64,000 bases of DNA from Cinchona pubescens (lineage: Eukaryota > Streptophyta > Magnoliopsida > Gentianales > Rubiaceae). A model generated the notes under the pieces. The model worked only from the letters and a program-made list of their open reading frames with translations, was not told the DNA's origin and did not search any database. Positions within the stretch are counted from its first letter, which is position 1; every line of letters begins with the position of its first letter. The position numbers and the translations under genes are program-made. The stretch is from positions 2,916,001-2,980,000 of the forward strand of contig JANKKI010000024.1 in assembly GCA_025175665.1 (NCBI GenBank), written 5' to 3'. Below, one piece after another: positions 1-11,810 of this stretch.

Positions 1-1447
1 GAATGCACTAACTCAAGCAACTCTGATTTTCTTATTGGATGATGACTCTTAGTAGAGACCTTGTTCTATTTCCTTGCCAACCAATGTGCACACCTTTCCA
101 GCTTAGCAGTCTTCAACCCAGAAAGTAAATTCTTCTTGGCTAAACAACTAAATCCTTTCTCACGGATGTGGCTAAGCCTCTTGTGCTATATCACTGAAGA
201 GGTATTGTCTTCAATTGCATTGACATTATCAATGCACACAGAAACCTTGGTCCAGTACAAGCCAAAACTCTTCTTCCCATGAGCCGCAGAGAATCAAAGA
301 ACCCTTGGCTATCTTGCACTACCCATTACCTTGGGTGCTAATATAACCTTCATTGTCCAACACACTAGTCGAAATTAGATTCAGACGAAGATCCGGTGCA
401 TAGTTGTCATCTCTTAAAACCAAAGTCATCCCAGTACAGGTTTTCAACACAAAATCCCTAAGGCAACTACCCTCCACTAACCATCATTACCCATCTTCAA
501 TATCCTGAAGTCACCAGGAGTATAAGATGTGAAGAAATCCTTTCTAGATATTACATAGAAGCAGGCACCATGTCAACCACCCAATTGGAGTCATTATTAG
601 CAACATTGATCAAATTTTTATCACAGACAGTCACCAAATCCTTTGTAGTAGTGGTACCAACACAATCATCACTGTTATGCCTTTCTTTTCCTAGTTTTCT
701 CTTTTTCTCCTTTTCAACTTATTGCAGAACCTCTTGATGTGTCCAATCCTGCCACAATGATAACACTCAAGGTTATCGTACCTTAACTTCGATTTGTCGT
801 CTACTTTTGCCTATGCTAAATTCTCCCTTGTCTCTTTTTCTACCTCTCTTCTGGTTTTTCGTAACACCTAAGATGTCTCTTGAGTTTTTTGTCTCACCTC
901 TTTATTCAAAATTGCCTTCTGTACATAACTTAAGTCACAACACCACTACGAGTAGAATTGGTCAACGTGACATGGATATTTTTCAAAAAATTCGATAGAG
1001 TATTCAATAACCAAAGTCCAATAATTTCATCCTCAAATCTAACACCCATGCCTGACAACTGGTCAAAACACCCTTGAAACTCATTCACGTGGTCAAAAAT
1101 AGAACATCCTTCTTTGTACTTCAAATTCATAGCCCGTTTCAGCAAAAACAACTTGTTATTGCTGAATTTTGAAGCATACAAGGACTCGAGCCCCTCCCAC
1201 AGAGTTCTAGCATGTTTGTCATTAGCATTGTGATTCAAAACATTATCATCTACCAACAGTCGAATGAAGCCACAAACCATCTCGTGCTCAAAAATCCAAT
1301 CCGAATGTCTGACATGGGTTGAAGTTTATCATCAAAGAACAGTATTAAGTGTAACTTCTTAACAAATAGTACATCATTCATCTTTCCCTTCCATTTATGA
1401 TAGTTAGGGCCAATCAAGCTGATCATCTAACTGTAATTGGATTCCAT
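1..1447 (-). pseudogene. Ty1/copia gag-pol remnant (5' part)
   Basis: Gag-pol of a copia retrotransposon, read on the minus strand from an ATG at 1447, about 40 bases past the primer site. The longest open piece (930-1280) is a UBN2-type Gag core. A CCHC zinc knuckle (CYHCGRIGHIKRFC) lies at 724-765. Degraded protease and GAG-pre-integrase sequence follows to the window edge, with a recognisable cysteine-containing segment near 55-200. Several stops and frame changes separate the pieces, so no full product can be made. Integrase, RT and RNase H would lie beyond base 1. Gag packages the element RNA into cytoplasmic particles and the knuckle binds RNA. The copia assignment rests on Gag type and primer site; the lineage is not determined. 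Confidence 0.8.
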
Positions 1448-1485
1448 ATTTATTCAAGCAAAAAATCCTAAGCAGGTATAACCTC

Positions 1486-1497
1486 GCTTTGATACCA
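1486..1497 (-). other. Primer binding site, initiator tRNA-Met type
   Basis: On the minus strand this reads TGGTATCAAAGC, one base from the usual plant copia site TGGTATCAGAGC, two bases inside the LTR end. It fixes element orientation and the inner LTR boundary at 1500. Confidence 0.8.
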
Positions 1498-1499
1498 GT

Positions 1500-2050
1500 T
1501 GTTGGGGAAAAAAATAGGAATGTAGAATGACATGATTTTCCAGGATAATTTTTTCCACCACTTGAATAAATTGTAGGCCAAATCTAAACAGTAAATAAAT
1601 TAATAGATAAAATCAACAAGTACACAACATAGGATTTTTACATGTAAACCCCTTCAAAGTAAAGAGCAAAAATTAAGGGATCTAGTCCAAATATATTCCA
1701 CAATCAACGGATTAATGAGTACAGCAAAACAAGTCTCAAATAAATACCTAGAACTCAAACACGCTCCTACTCACTACTAAAAATGAAATAAACAAAGCAT
1801 TAGTACCAAATAAACCCTGAATCACGGATATAAAATCCCTACCACTAGACAACAGAAAAAAATGATCTAACCGTACCGAATGCTGTCAGCACTATAGAGA
1901 TATTATATTGAAATCTCATTGCAAATGGAGCAAAATTCACTGTCGAATTCTTCTTTTTTTGAAAATTCACTCCTCGTGAGCTTTTATGTAGGAAATTTTG
2001 CTTTATCTGAATAAAACTTCAAATTCTTTCTTTCCCAGTTTAGGGATGCG
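1500..2050 (-). repeat. 5' LTR of the copia element (outer end uncertain)
   Basis: The inner end is clear: the plus strand starts TGTTGGGG next to the primer site, so the LTR ends CCCCAACA on the coding strand. The outer end is not resolved because no second copy is in the window. The AT-rich sequence up to about 2.05 kb is consistent with a short copia LTR. The 2050 boundary is a guess. Confidence 0.5.
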
Positions 2051-2909
2051 ATCAATATGTTCATACGAAATGAACAATTTAGCTTTGGAGGCTCAAAGGG
2101 GATGTAAGGGATGAATAGTGTATAGATAGTAGAAACGAATGCCAAAACATCATTCTAAACTCTCGCGAAAACCAATATAAGAAATGTACAACCAAGATGA
2201 GACTTACTTGACTCCGTCATCTGCAACTCTCCAAATGTAGAGGTGTGATCATTAAGTACTTTATTCAGATGAAATTATCATATTTGAAGGCTCAAATGGG
2301 ACAATAAAGGATATATTGCTAGAGTTTATACAGAAAAACGAATGCTCAAAGTGTCATCCTAGATTCCCACAACAATAGGGACAAGGAACACATTCTACTT
2401 TCAAATAGATACAACTTGAGTTAGTCTAGACAGATTTTTCCATACTAAAAAATTTCCCTAGTGTGCGGTTTGTTAATCAAGCCATTTATCAAATTGTCTT
2501 TACCAATTTTGAAATTTAGCAATTTAGCAAATGGTAGATAGTGTTTGGATAGTGAATTTTTTCTCATGAAAGTGGCTAGGTCAAAAGTTTTCAAAGCGCA
2601 TGCAATGACTTTTTGCAACCAAACATACACATAAGAATTGCGTGCAAAAATTGACCATGGGACATTTTATTCAATCTTGTTCTTTGGGGCTCATTCAGAA
2701 ATTCCCTCAAATCGTGAACATTTATTTACAAAATCATAGGTTATATTCAAAAATAGGGATTTAAGATGTAAAACTCATGCACACATTATTAGCAAATTAA
2801 AACAAAAGATTGCATATAAGGGGAAGGGATCATTCCAAAGATTTCAAAAGAAACCTAGTCAAATTGCTCCTAGGTAACAAAAGAGCAATCAAAAGACCAC
2901 AATAGAGAC
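2051..2909. other. Unassigned AT-rich stretch
   Basis: I see no convincing gene, terminal repeat or RNA here. It lies between the copia LTR and the recognisable end of the H gag fragment, so it is probably decayed element H sequence or the rest of the copia LTR. The 61-residue frame at 2445-2630 has no recognisable motif. Confidence 0.4.
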
Positions 2910-4492
2910 TCATGGAGCATTCTTTCTAATAATGATGGGACTTTTACTACAATTGTTCAAGGTATAACCTAGTGAGATCGGAGAAAAAGCTTGAAGGTGT
3001 AATGGCTTAGAATTAGAAATGCCCTTCTTAATCATTCCAGTCAAATTATACCCTGACAAAAATCTACTTGTAACCTTCTCAGTGTGTGTATTTAGAGACG
3101 CGGTTGATCGTGTCGGTCCTCGGGATTTCACAACAATAGGCATCGATCGTCCACTCGTATTGTTCACAAAAATTTGTTCATTTCCTTCTATCAAATCTTG
3201 TACCTTATTTTCTAATGCCCAACATTCTTCTGTGGAATGACCTTCTGAAAGGAATGGTAAGCATAGTATATACCCGGTTTGTATTTTCCTTATGCAACCA
3301 TCTCTAATATCCTAGACTTATGTGCCAGATTTAATGCAAGGACTGGCAACACCATGCCCATTCATTGAAGATGTTGAAACAACTCTATTAGCAATAGTGG
3401 TAGGAAGGTGAGGATTCTCTGCTTCTTTTTAATCTTACCAGCAGTGTTTGTGATAATGCCTTGTGATTGCATAGTGATTTCTTTAGAAGTAGAGAGATCA
3501 ATGGCACACATACTTGACTGCTTCCTAACTGTTAATTCAGCCAACTTCTTTTCTAATGCCCGAATGCTATCGAAAAGGATTTCATTCACTAATTGCATGT
3601 TCTCCAATTTTCGTTCGATTCTCAGGAATTCATCTCCGGTAACCATTTCTGGAATTGTTTTAGATTCATCACAGTTAGCTACTTTTCCTTTTAGTCGGAG
3701 ATGATTTGACTAAACATCTAAATAATCTCACTCTTGGGTATTGAAGGATTTTTGAAACTTTTTTCAGCTGAGATCATATTAATACTTGGATCATAAGCTT
3801 GCTCGACATCCATCAATTGTTTGAATTCACCTTTACGAAACGATCAAATCTTGATCTTCATGATGAAGTGCATGGCAGTTATCAATTGCATGTCATGGGA
3901 TATTAGAATGGAAGTCACATGTTTGGTCAACATTATGTCTCTTCGAAGTGATCCTTTCTACACCAGGTGAAAGTGGTTCATGTTTTCCCACTACACGCAG
4001 ATCTTATGAATATCTGAGACAAAGGCTTTGGTAATGCTATAAAGACATAGTTTCTAGGTCTATTTGAATGAAGACAAAGACATAGTTTCTAGGTCTATTT
4101 CAATGAAGACTCTGGCTTTGGGAAGTAAGCTACATAAGAGGAAGTGAACAAAACACGTGAGATCGAGATGACTTTCCTTTTTTAGATCTTCCTTGCTCAA
4201 TTTCCGTACTACCTATGTACTCCTTTTCCTTACCTTGTGCTTTCTTTTTTGACAACATTTTCAATACAAAGTTACTGGCAGACTTTCGAGTTTTGATGCC
4301 TCACCTTGTTCCACTACTTTAGAGAAACAATGATTAACAAGACCAAATCAACTTCTCGTGAAACAGTTCTTCTAGTGTGCAAATGAAACTTTAACAATTT
4401 CTCTTTCATTCATCGGTCGTTCAACTTTTACCGCTATCTCTTTCCAACGACTAGCATATTTCCCAAAGCTTACATGTCGCTTCATTTTCATA
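2910..4492 (-). pseudogene. Element H gag, second half with zinc-finger-like motifs
   Basis: Decayed C-terminal half of a Tat/Ogre-type Gag. Near 4,450-4,490 a frame reads VSFGKYASRWKEIA, matching the SFxEYAxRWRE segment of these Gags and continuing the half that ends at 29726. Near 3,840-3,910 comes CDFHSNIP then HAIDNC, and near 3,200-3,250 GHSTEECWALENKVQDLIEG: the two Cys/His segments typical of Tat Gag. A 94-residue open piece spans 2910-3194. Stops and frameshifts are numerous. The piece is cut off from its N-terminal half by the 25-kb E insertion. It is not functional. Confidence 0.65.
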
Positions 4493-4497
4493 CCCAT
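4493..4497. repeat. Target site duplication of element E (pair at 29721-29725)
   Basis: CCCAT here and ACCAT at 29721-29725 flank the outer ends of the two E LTRs (4 of 5 bases identical). Both lie in H gag, and the reading frame resumes across the insertion, which supports these as the duplicated target. Confidence 0.6.
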
Positions 4498-5951
4498 TGG
4501 TATGTCGAATTATGGTAATGCTATTGCCTGCAACCAAAATTAACCAAAATCCTAAACTAATGTAACAGTGGTAGAGTCTAGATCATCCAGCAGGGAAACG
4601 AGTTTGTTATTCATGCTCAAGTAATGAAAAGGAGGTTTTGAGTATTCGTTAATACTAAGAAATATTGTAGAAATTGATGTTGCAGGACTTTCAAGAAAAG
4701 AATAATCTTGGTTTAGTCACATCCATCATGGAAATCGAATTAGTCGATCATCAACACAATAGCATACGTCAATCATTCACCAAATACTAACTAAAGATTT
4801 AGTTCATCTCTAGTTCAAAATTTACTTTTGTCTATTCCCTTAATTTTAGTTAGCCTTATCTTTAGCAAGTGATTAAATTAACCCAACTATCAATTATATC
4901 CAGACATGCATCAAAAGATTAATCAACAGAAGCATTAAGAACTAGGAATGCAATTAGGCTAAAATAATATAAACACAAGAAGATATGCTAATTAGTTGAC
5001 TATTTTTTCTAGATTCAATAACCCATAACCCAGCAATTATTAAATCTAATTGCTTCACAGACTAAATCGAACAAAGCAACCAATATTAAGCTAGCTATAG
5101 ATTGATTCAGATAATTAACTACAGTGCACATATTGCAATTAAAAGAAAACAACCATAAAATTAGTAGTGCAGAAAAATAATCAATACTTGGAAGAATGAA
5201 TTGAATTAAGACCAAAAGAAAAGTCTCACAACCTCATAAAATTTCCATCGCTTCAGTTTCCTCTCCAAAAAGAAAGGTTTAGGTACTAAGGGCCATGAAA
5301 TATTGCTTAAGAAAAACTAATGATTGTATGAAAAAAAATATTGTGTTTTCCTATTCACCTAATTCAAAGGGTATTTGTCAGGAATACTAGGGTTAAAACC
5401 CCTATCAAATGATAAGAACGTGAAAACTCTTCAAAAAGAATCCATCTGGATGAAGAAAACTGGATAAAATAATAATTTCATAACCGTGCATGCTACGCAC
5501 GCACGTGCACTCCTGAGTCTCATGCATGTGCATGCGTAACTCCTTCTTAGGATATGCTTACTGGAAGTTGCGCATGTGCGCAGCGACTTCCAAAACTTGT
5601 GCTTCAATTTCAACTTCAATTTTGACCTTGATGCTAACGTAATTTGGAGAAATCTAGAACATAAAAGTTGTAGCTCCTTCTCTTTTCTTCCAACGTATGT
5701 TGAAATAACTCAATTGAAGCTCAGACATGAAAATTGTGCTAAAAATAGTATCCAGATTTACTCCATACACGTGCACGCTTTAGTTTTGCGATTCTTCATC
5801 TTTTTCATCCTTGTAAATCCTTTTTCACTTATACCCTACAAAGACTAAGAATAAATCAATTAAAGAACTCATAATTAACTCAAATCTTACTTACAATACA
5901 TAAAAATGCGATAAATGATATATAAAACATAAGACAATTACTAGCTTATCA
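4498..5951 (-). repeat. Element E 3' LTR
   Basis: 1,454 bp. On the minus strand it starts TGATAAGCTAGTAATTG and ends CATACCA. It aligns along its length with the split 5' LTR (21279-21677 plus 28634-29720). U3 holds an alternating purine/pyrimidine CpG cluster at about 5,480-5,590 with words such as GCGCATGTGCGC, then a decayed TATA box near 5,370. The short frames here (5015-5215, 5431-5619, 5576-5848) are not genes. Confidence 0.85.
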
Positions 5952-5969
5952 AATTACCCCACACTTAGC
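5952..5969 (-). other. Polypurine tract of element E
   Basis: The minus strand reads GCTAAGTGTGGGGTAATT directly before the LTR start. This is the plus-strand primer for reverse transcription. The same GCTAA...GGGG arrangement precedes the LTRs of A2, B and C. Confidence 0.8.
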
Positions 5970-7679
5970 TTTTGATCGTTCTTGAGCAAATATAGAATTA
6001 AAACAATTATGGACATAAAAAATTAACCCAACACATCTCAACAATTATCCACCTAAATAATCAAGAGTCAGTCCACCATTTGGAGTAGTCTAAGGACTCA
6101 ATCATTCTTCGTACACCTCTTGACTAATGTAAACAACGGATTCAATTTAAATTAGTAGGACTTTTAACTTGTAATGTTAGACTAGCGTATTGGCTAATCA
6201 AAGAAGGGAAAGGATATCACAATGAGAAAAAGAGCTTTAAAGCAATACATGACACATTAAAATAAAACCTCTCTTTATACATCAAGCATCTTTCATCCAC
6301 AACTCTACACTCGAATAAAAAACACCCATGAAAAACTCTAAACAAATAATCAACAAGAAAGTCTCCCTTCTGGTCGACTTGGCCCAACATGCCAACATTT
6401 TTTTGACAATATCTCCCTTTCTTTTTTTGTTTTCATTTCTTCTTCTTATCAGACTAATTCTTCATATTTATTTCTTGTCCGATTCCAAATACAGGTATCA
6501 GTGATAGGTACTACCCGCAAACACATCAATACAGATATTAGTGATAGGTACTACTTGCAAACATACAAGCATTTTTCAATACCCTCTTCATACCTCATAA
6601 ATGTATGCCATTATATTAACCAAATTACCACACTTCTCAACTATCTTCCACTATTATATCCCCTTAACAAATAAATGTGTGCAATAAAAAAACTCTTTAA
6701 AGGATAATTTGGATAGAAAATTAAAATAAATTATTAGGTTCAAAAAGGTAGGCAAAATGAGTTTAAATTAAGTCTCAAACAGGGTACTAGAGATAAAAAT
6801 TTCAAAATAAGGGCTGGCTTGAAAAGTTCAAACGTCGAAAGAGTTGCTCTACACTCACCTTTAAATCGAATCAATTTGTGGCCAAAAATTTTGCCTCGAA
6901 AATGTAATAAAGCAAGTTTCTGGATTGCAATATAGGTGAGTCTACATACTTATCCCAATGTGTCCAAACAAAATTAATTTATGGCAAATTGCTCAAGAAT
7001 TCTTAGAAATCATGCAAGAAAAATATTAACACCAACTATTCACTCATGAATGGTTCAACTCAAGAGTTATCATGCAAAAAATTATAGAGAAATTCTAAGC
7101 ATTATAAATTTTTTGAAAATTTCAAAAATTCTTCAACTAATTCGCACAAAAAAGGTTCAAAAACCTTGAAAAGGTCTCAAATCAAAAGAAAAGTTAAAAT
7201 ATTGCAACAAAATTAGCAAAATAAATAATTTATCACAAAATAATTATAAATCTAAAAAACTCCCCACCCCACACTTAAAAATAAGCATTGTTCTCAATGC
7301 GAAAGAAAATAAAAGCATAAAATGTGAAAAAGAAAAGTTTCTTTTGTATTGACATGCATTTGGTGCAATATATCCCGTAATAAACCAGCAGTATTGACGT
7401 CAGTTTCAGCTCTTTGTTACACTAGAACCAAAGCAAAACATTAAACCCTTTGAGAAATTATGAAAAACAAGAAAATTATAGAATGAGATTCCACTATAGT
7501 CAGGAAAAAATTTAATCCCTTAAGGGTAATACACAACAAAACAATGACATCACTACTAGGACTAAACAAGTTAGAAATAAAAATAATTAAAAAGTATGAT
7601 ATCGTCTTAAAAACAAGAAAAAAATAACATAAAAATGCTCTAAATCATAGGGCATCGGGCATCAGGCATCATTATCAGA
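5970..7679 (-). other. Element E 3' untranslated region
   Basis: A non-coding AT-rich stretch between the end of ORF3 and the polypurine tract. I see no conserved frame. It contains the two-copy motif at 6491-6564 and, near 7,650, a short direct repeat of GGGCATC/AGGCATC units. Its position and motif match the 3' UTR of element B. Confidence 0.6.
6491..6564 (-). repeat. Two-copy 3' UTR motif shared with element B
   Basis: Two 34-bp copies, 40 bp apart, of a motif containing GTGATAGGTACTAC followed by GCAAACA. The core GGTATCAGTGATAGGTAC is nearly the reverse complement of the four-copy motif AGTGCCTATCACTGGTAC at 55971-56104 in B's 3' UTR, in the same element orientation. Confidence 0.75.
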
Positions 7680-8788
7680 AGGGGCATCAGTTACCAATAT
7701 CTTGCAGAAATTGAAGGAAAGGCAGGAATATAGACGAGTCCTCTCCTCACTCTCGTGCCAGCTGGCGAGCCTCCATACTCTGCTACCAAGCATGCTGATA
7801 TTAGATATACGTGTCAAATCAGTGTCGCATGCGCTGCTACTCTACTAAAATATGCTCCAAAATCTCCCCCTTACTGTGCCTCGGCTCAGACTCGCTATCA
7901 CACATGTATTACTATGTAATAGAAGAATAAGAACGAGTTTTCCTAATTGAAGCCCTTACCCTATCCATCGTAATAGATTTTTTGGGGTTCAATCTCTCCT
8001 TAACTGGATCAATTGCTACTCCTTCCTCTACACACAAGGCCATGATCAAGTAGGGAAATGAAAGGCCAAATTGCTTGTTAACCGTTGAATAACAAATCTG
8101 CTACTGGATGAAGTTGCCCACATCTACAGTTTTAGCAGAAGCAATGTAGTATAAGAGCTTAGCCTGCTCCAGTGTAACATGTGTGAGATAGCTAATTGGA
8201 AGGAGTCAATCACATAAGAACTTGAACTATACTAGCCAAACCGATTTAAGATTATTGGCATTGAAATGTCGTGCAACACCCCTAGTACCATATGTCCACT
8301 ATACTTCACCAGTTCAAAGGATTCTCATAATTTCAATAGTTGCATATTAGGGCCGCGAATGGTCGGCCACTCATCCTTTTGAACACAATTGACTCTCAAA
8401 AGCCGATTAACCACATTGGTGAAGAAATATCCACATGTTTTCACCTGACATACACATTAGTGTCACTATATCGAGTCAAGTTAACATAGAATTCTCATAC
8501 TACTGGTAGTATCGCATCCCTGGGGATAGAATTGAAATGATTCCAACCACGCGTCTTTATAATAGTTTGAATTTCTGAAACTCTGGCCAATGGTATTTGA
8601 ATACCCTTCTCTTTGATGGCCACCTTGATTGTTAAACCCTTCTCATACTTCTTTTGAGCTGCAGCATTGACGAAATGCTTGAAAACATTCTCCCCGGGTA
8701 AGCTCTTTCGTTGTCCTTGGTGAGGTCCGGAGGATGAAGAATCCCTGGTGGTCTTGCCTATAGCCGGTTTCTTACCCGTGCGTGCCAT
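7680..8788 (-). pseudogene. Element E ORF3, 'putative plant transposon protein' type
   Basis: Third reading frame, downstream of pol. It starts MARTGKKPAIGK at 8788 with a basic, Ser-rich N-terminus. A stretch reading KTRGWNHFN then FYVNLTRYSDTNVYVRGENM follows, then decayed sequence with LEQAKLLYYIASAKTVDVGNF and FPYLIMALCVEEGV. These are landmarks of the plant transposon domain I associate with PF20167, often found in the third ORF of Athila-like elements; its biochemical role is unknown. The first 98 codons are open and several stops follow. The same domain is in element C at 47213-50306. Function is not assigned; it occupies the position of an env-like gene, but I see no clear membrane segments. 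Confidence 0.6.
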
Positions 8789-9835
8789 TCCTACAAAAAT
8801 TAAAGCTGAGAGACAAAGCAACCGAATACGGGCACTAATACCCCACATCTATGCAATTCTACAACCCCGACCAACACTTAACCTTACTGTGCACAGAATG
8901 AGTTCAAGTTCATGCCAAAACTAAGATTTGATGTGTACAAGTTGAAGATATTCCTAGAACATTCTGAATCACAAAAAAAATGGATAAATAAGAATCACAT
9001 GACATAGTTGAATGTCTAGGAACTGAATTCGTGCACCAATGCCTTGTGTTTTAAGATTTTTATTCATTGAGGAAATTCATCAAACACTTGGCATGTGTAA
9101 ATAAAGAATGAATTTCGATGTAGAACACACAATTACTTCCAAAACAATATATTTCATTCATAACTTACTCAGACCGCATATTTAACATCTTATCCATAAC
9201 AAATTAGCACAATTAAATCATAAAATATAAAAATTTCTTGCAATTCAATTGGAAACCCAAAAAGGAAAATTACAAGAAAATTCAATGAAATTCATACATT
9301 GTTAATGTTTACTCTTGAAAAAGGAAGAAATTGATGTTAATGGAGTGGATTAAAAAGTGATTTGTGGTGGACAAAGTGTTGGGTGTTGAGAAGGTTTTGA
9401 GAGAGTTAGAGAGGAGGAGGGGAATATTACATTTGGATTGTGAGGCAAAAGAAAGGGTTTTACCCTTTTAAACTTACGTGCGCACATGTGCAACCTGCCA
9501 GGCTGCGCATATGCGCAAAAGGCAATAAGGTTGTCCACGGGCTGCTCTTCTCGAGCACATATGTGAGGCTTCAGGCGTGCATGTGCCTGCGATGTCAATT
9601 TTGAATTTGAATCACCAGAAAGTGTGCACAAACGCACCAAATGGTGTGTATGTGCATAAATTAACACCTTGAAGCACCAATATTTCACTCCTAAACCACT
9701 CAAACAATAAGTACAACCTTTAAAAGCATGTTTTAGTATGTTTAACTTGTTAATTAAGATGATTTTCAACACAATAAAAATAAAAAACAAACACAATAAA
9801 TGAACTTTGAAAAGAACTGGATTGCCTCCTATACA
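8789..9835 (-). promoter_or_regulatory. Element E pol-ORF3 spacer with U3-like words and TATA-like box
   Basis: Non-coding, about 1 kb. In coding direction it has a cluster of CpG-rich alternating words (GCGCATATGCGC, GCACATGTGCGCACG) at about 9,660-9,475, then TTTAAAAGG at 9472-9464, then a pyrimidine-rich leader at about 9,420-9,360, then AT-rich sequence up to the ORF3 ATG. The same words occur upstream of the TATA box in E's LTRs. I infer a possible ORF3 promoter; nothing here proves transcription. The 148-residue frame at 9350-9796 is an accident of this GC-rich stretch. Confidence 0.45.
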
Positions 9836-10475
9836 GCGCCTTTGTTTATTTTCATTGGCTCAACTTCATGCTGTCCTATCTAAACTATACTTCGACTCTT
9901 CAAAATCCATTTCCATCACCTCTTCTGTCGGAGTGTTCTCCAACGCCCAATATGGCTTTAACTGATGGCCATTCACTTTAAACACTTTAGTGTTATCCAC
10001 ACTTCAATGTCAACTGCACCATTAGGAAAAACATTAGTAACTAAAAAAGGGCCTTCCAACGAGAACGTAACTTACCCAAAAAGAGTTGAAAACATGATTG
10101 ATAAAGGAGAACTTTTTAACCAATATTGAATTCCTTTTGCAGCACCATTTTATCATGAACTTCCTTTGTCTTTTCCTTGTAAATTCTCTCATTCTCGTAG
10201 GCTTTATTTTGATTTTCCTTTAATTCTTGGAATTGAAGCTTTCGGTGCACCCCACTCTCATCCAATTTGATATTAAAGCTCTTGATAGCCCAGTAGGCCT
10301 TATGTTTCAATTCAACTGGTCAATGGCATAGCTTACCAAAGACTGTTCAATAAGGAGACACGCCAATTGGTGTCTTATATGCAGTACAATAAGCCCATAG
10401 TGCATCATCCAACCTTAAGCTCCAATCTTTCCTATTTGGACTTATCGTTTTCCCTCTCTAGAATAGATTTGATTT
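9836..10475 (-). pseudogene. Integrase C-terminal tail (probably element E)
   Basis: C-terminal end of a Ty3/gypsy integrase. Frames with shifts cover an ALWAYRTAYKTPIG-like segment near 10,380-10,420, the open piece KHKAYWAIKSFNIKLDESG at 10310-10116, then the KLRSRW segment, ending at the conserved GGCGCT...GGAGGCAA stretch near 9,836. The catalytic core (HHCC and DDE) is absent. The upstream join to RT near 10,476 skips RNase H and the integrase core, so a deletion or a junction between A1 and E lies there. Assignment to E rests on the spacer that follows, which carries E's signature words. Not functional. Confidence 0.6.
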
Positions 10476-11810
10476 CTATGTTGGAAACCTTATCTTGGCC
10501 AAATGGACAATCTTTTTGAAGTAAAAAGCACAATGGTCTAGCAATTGAGAGAAGTTCCTAATGAATCCTTTATAAAAACCTGCATGACCTAAGAAACTTC
10601 TTACCCCTTTAACATTGATCGGAGGAGGTAACTTTTCAATTACCTCCACCTTTACCCTGCCAAGCTCTATTCCCTTTGATGAGACCTTGTGACCCAAAAC
10701 GATTCCTTCTCTCACCATGAAATGACATTTTTCCCAATTGAGAACTAAATTAGTTTCCACACACCTTTTTAAAACCTTGGACAAATTTTCAAGACAATTC
10801 TCAAATGAGCTACAAAACACTAAAGTCATCCATGAAAATCTCTATGCGCTTTTCAACCATGTCATGAAAAATAGCAAACATACAACGTTGAAATGTACTT
10901 GGAGCATTGCAAAATCCAAAGGGCATTCTCCTATATGCAAAGGTACCAAATGGGCATGGTCAAAGTTGTTTTATCTTCGTCTTCCGGGGAAATAACAATT
11001 TGAAGGTATCCGGAATAACCATCAAGAAAACAATAATATGCAAAATCGGCCAACCTCTCAAGCATTTGATCAATAAAAGGAAAAATGATCATTTCGGGTG
11101 GCTTCATTCAACTTTCAAATATGAATGCACATTCGCCAACCCGTAACCAATCTAGAGGGAATAAGCTCATTGGTTTCCCTTATGATTATGGTAATACCAC
11201 CCTTTTTGGGAACGACTTGAGTGGGACTAACCCACTCACTATCGCTAATAGGGTAGATAATACCGGCTTTCAAAAATACCAGCTTTCAAAAGTTTAAGAA
11301 CCTCCTTTCTCACAACCTTTTTTAAAGTAGGATTCAATCTCCTTTGAGATTGCCTTACCGGCTTATTCCCTTCATTCATCAAAATTTTATGCATGCATAT
11401 AGAAGGGCTTATTCCCTTTATATCGTCAATAGACCAAGCAAGAGCACTTTTATTCCTTTTAAGCTAACCACAATCAATCTTTCAAGTTGCTCATTTGTCA
11501 AATATGCATTCACAATCACAGGGTATGTCTCATTTTCCCCAAGATATGCATACATTAAGTGGGTAGGAAGTGATTTTAGCTCCAAATTGGGGGGTTCGTT
11601 GGTCAGAGACCCCCATTTACCTTTTTCTTGATTCTCTTCATCTTCCTTTTTCAATAAGTTCTCATCCTCCAAGTGACTCACATCCTTCATTCCTTCTTCA
11701 TCATCTTGATTTGGCACATTTGACTCCAAGACCTCTTCCTCCATTAAGAAATTCTCCATTGCATTCCTACAACAATCATCAATTAAGTGATCTACCACAT
11801 CAATATTCAT
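10476..11810 (-). pseudogene. Element A1 reverse transcriptase
   Basis: Decayed RT of an Athila-type Ty3/gypsy element. In coding order: the RT leader with LPTHLMYAYLGENETYPVIV (open piece 11810-11418), then RLVTGWRMCI and FLDGYSGYLQIVISPEDEDK at about 11,150-10,970, the catalytic FMDD at 10836-10825, then LNWEKCHFMV, GIVLGHKVSSKGIE and VRSFLGHAGFY (open piece 10829-10476). The two Asp residues of the active site are present, but several stops break the frame. RNase H is missing after the HCAFYFKK segment. It copied the element RNA into DNA in the particle. It belongs with the A1 gag and LTR to its right. Confidence 0.75.

Noticed and set aside
9350..9796. 148-residue open frame in the pol-ORF3 spacer of E
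   Set aside because: Open mainly because of the GC-rich word cluster; composition is arbitrary and no family motif is seen. Treated as possible regulatory sequence.
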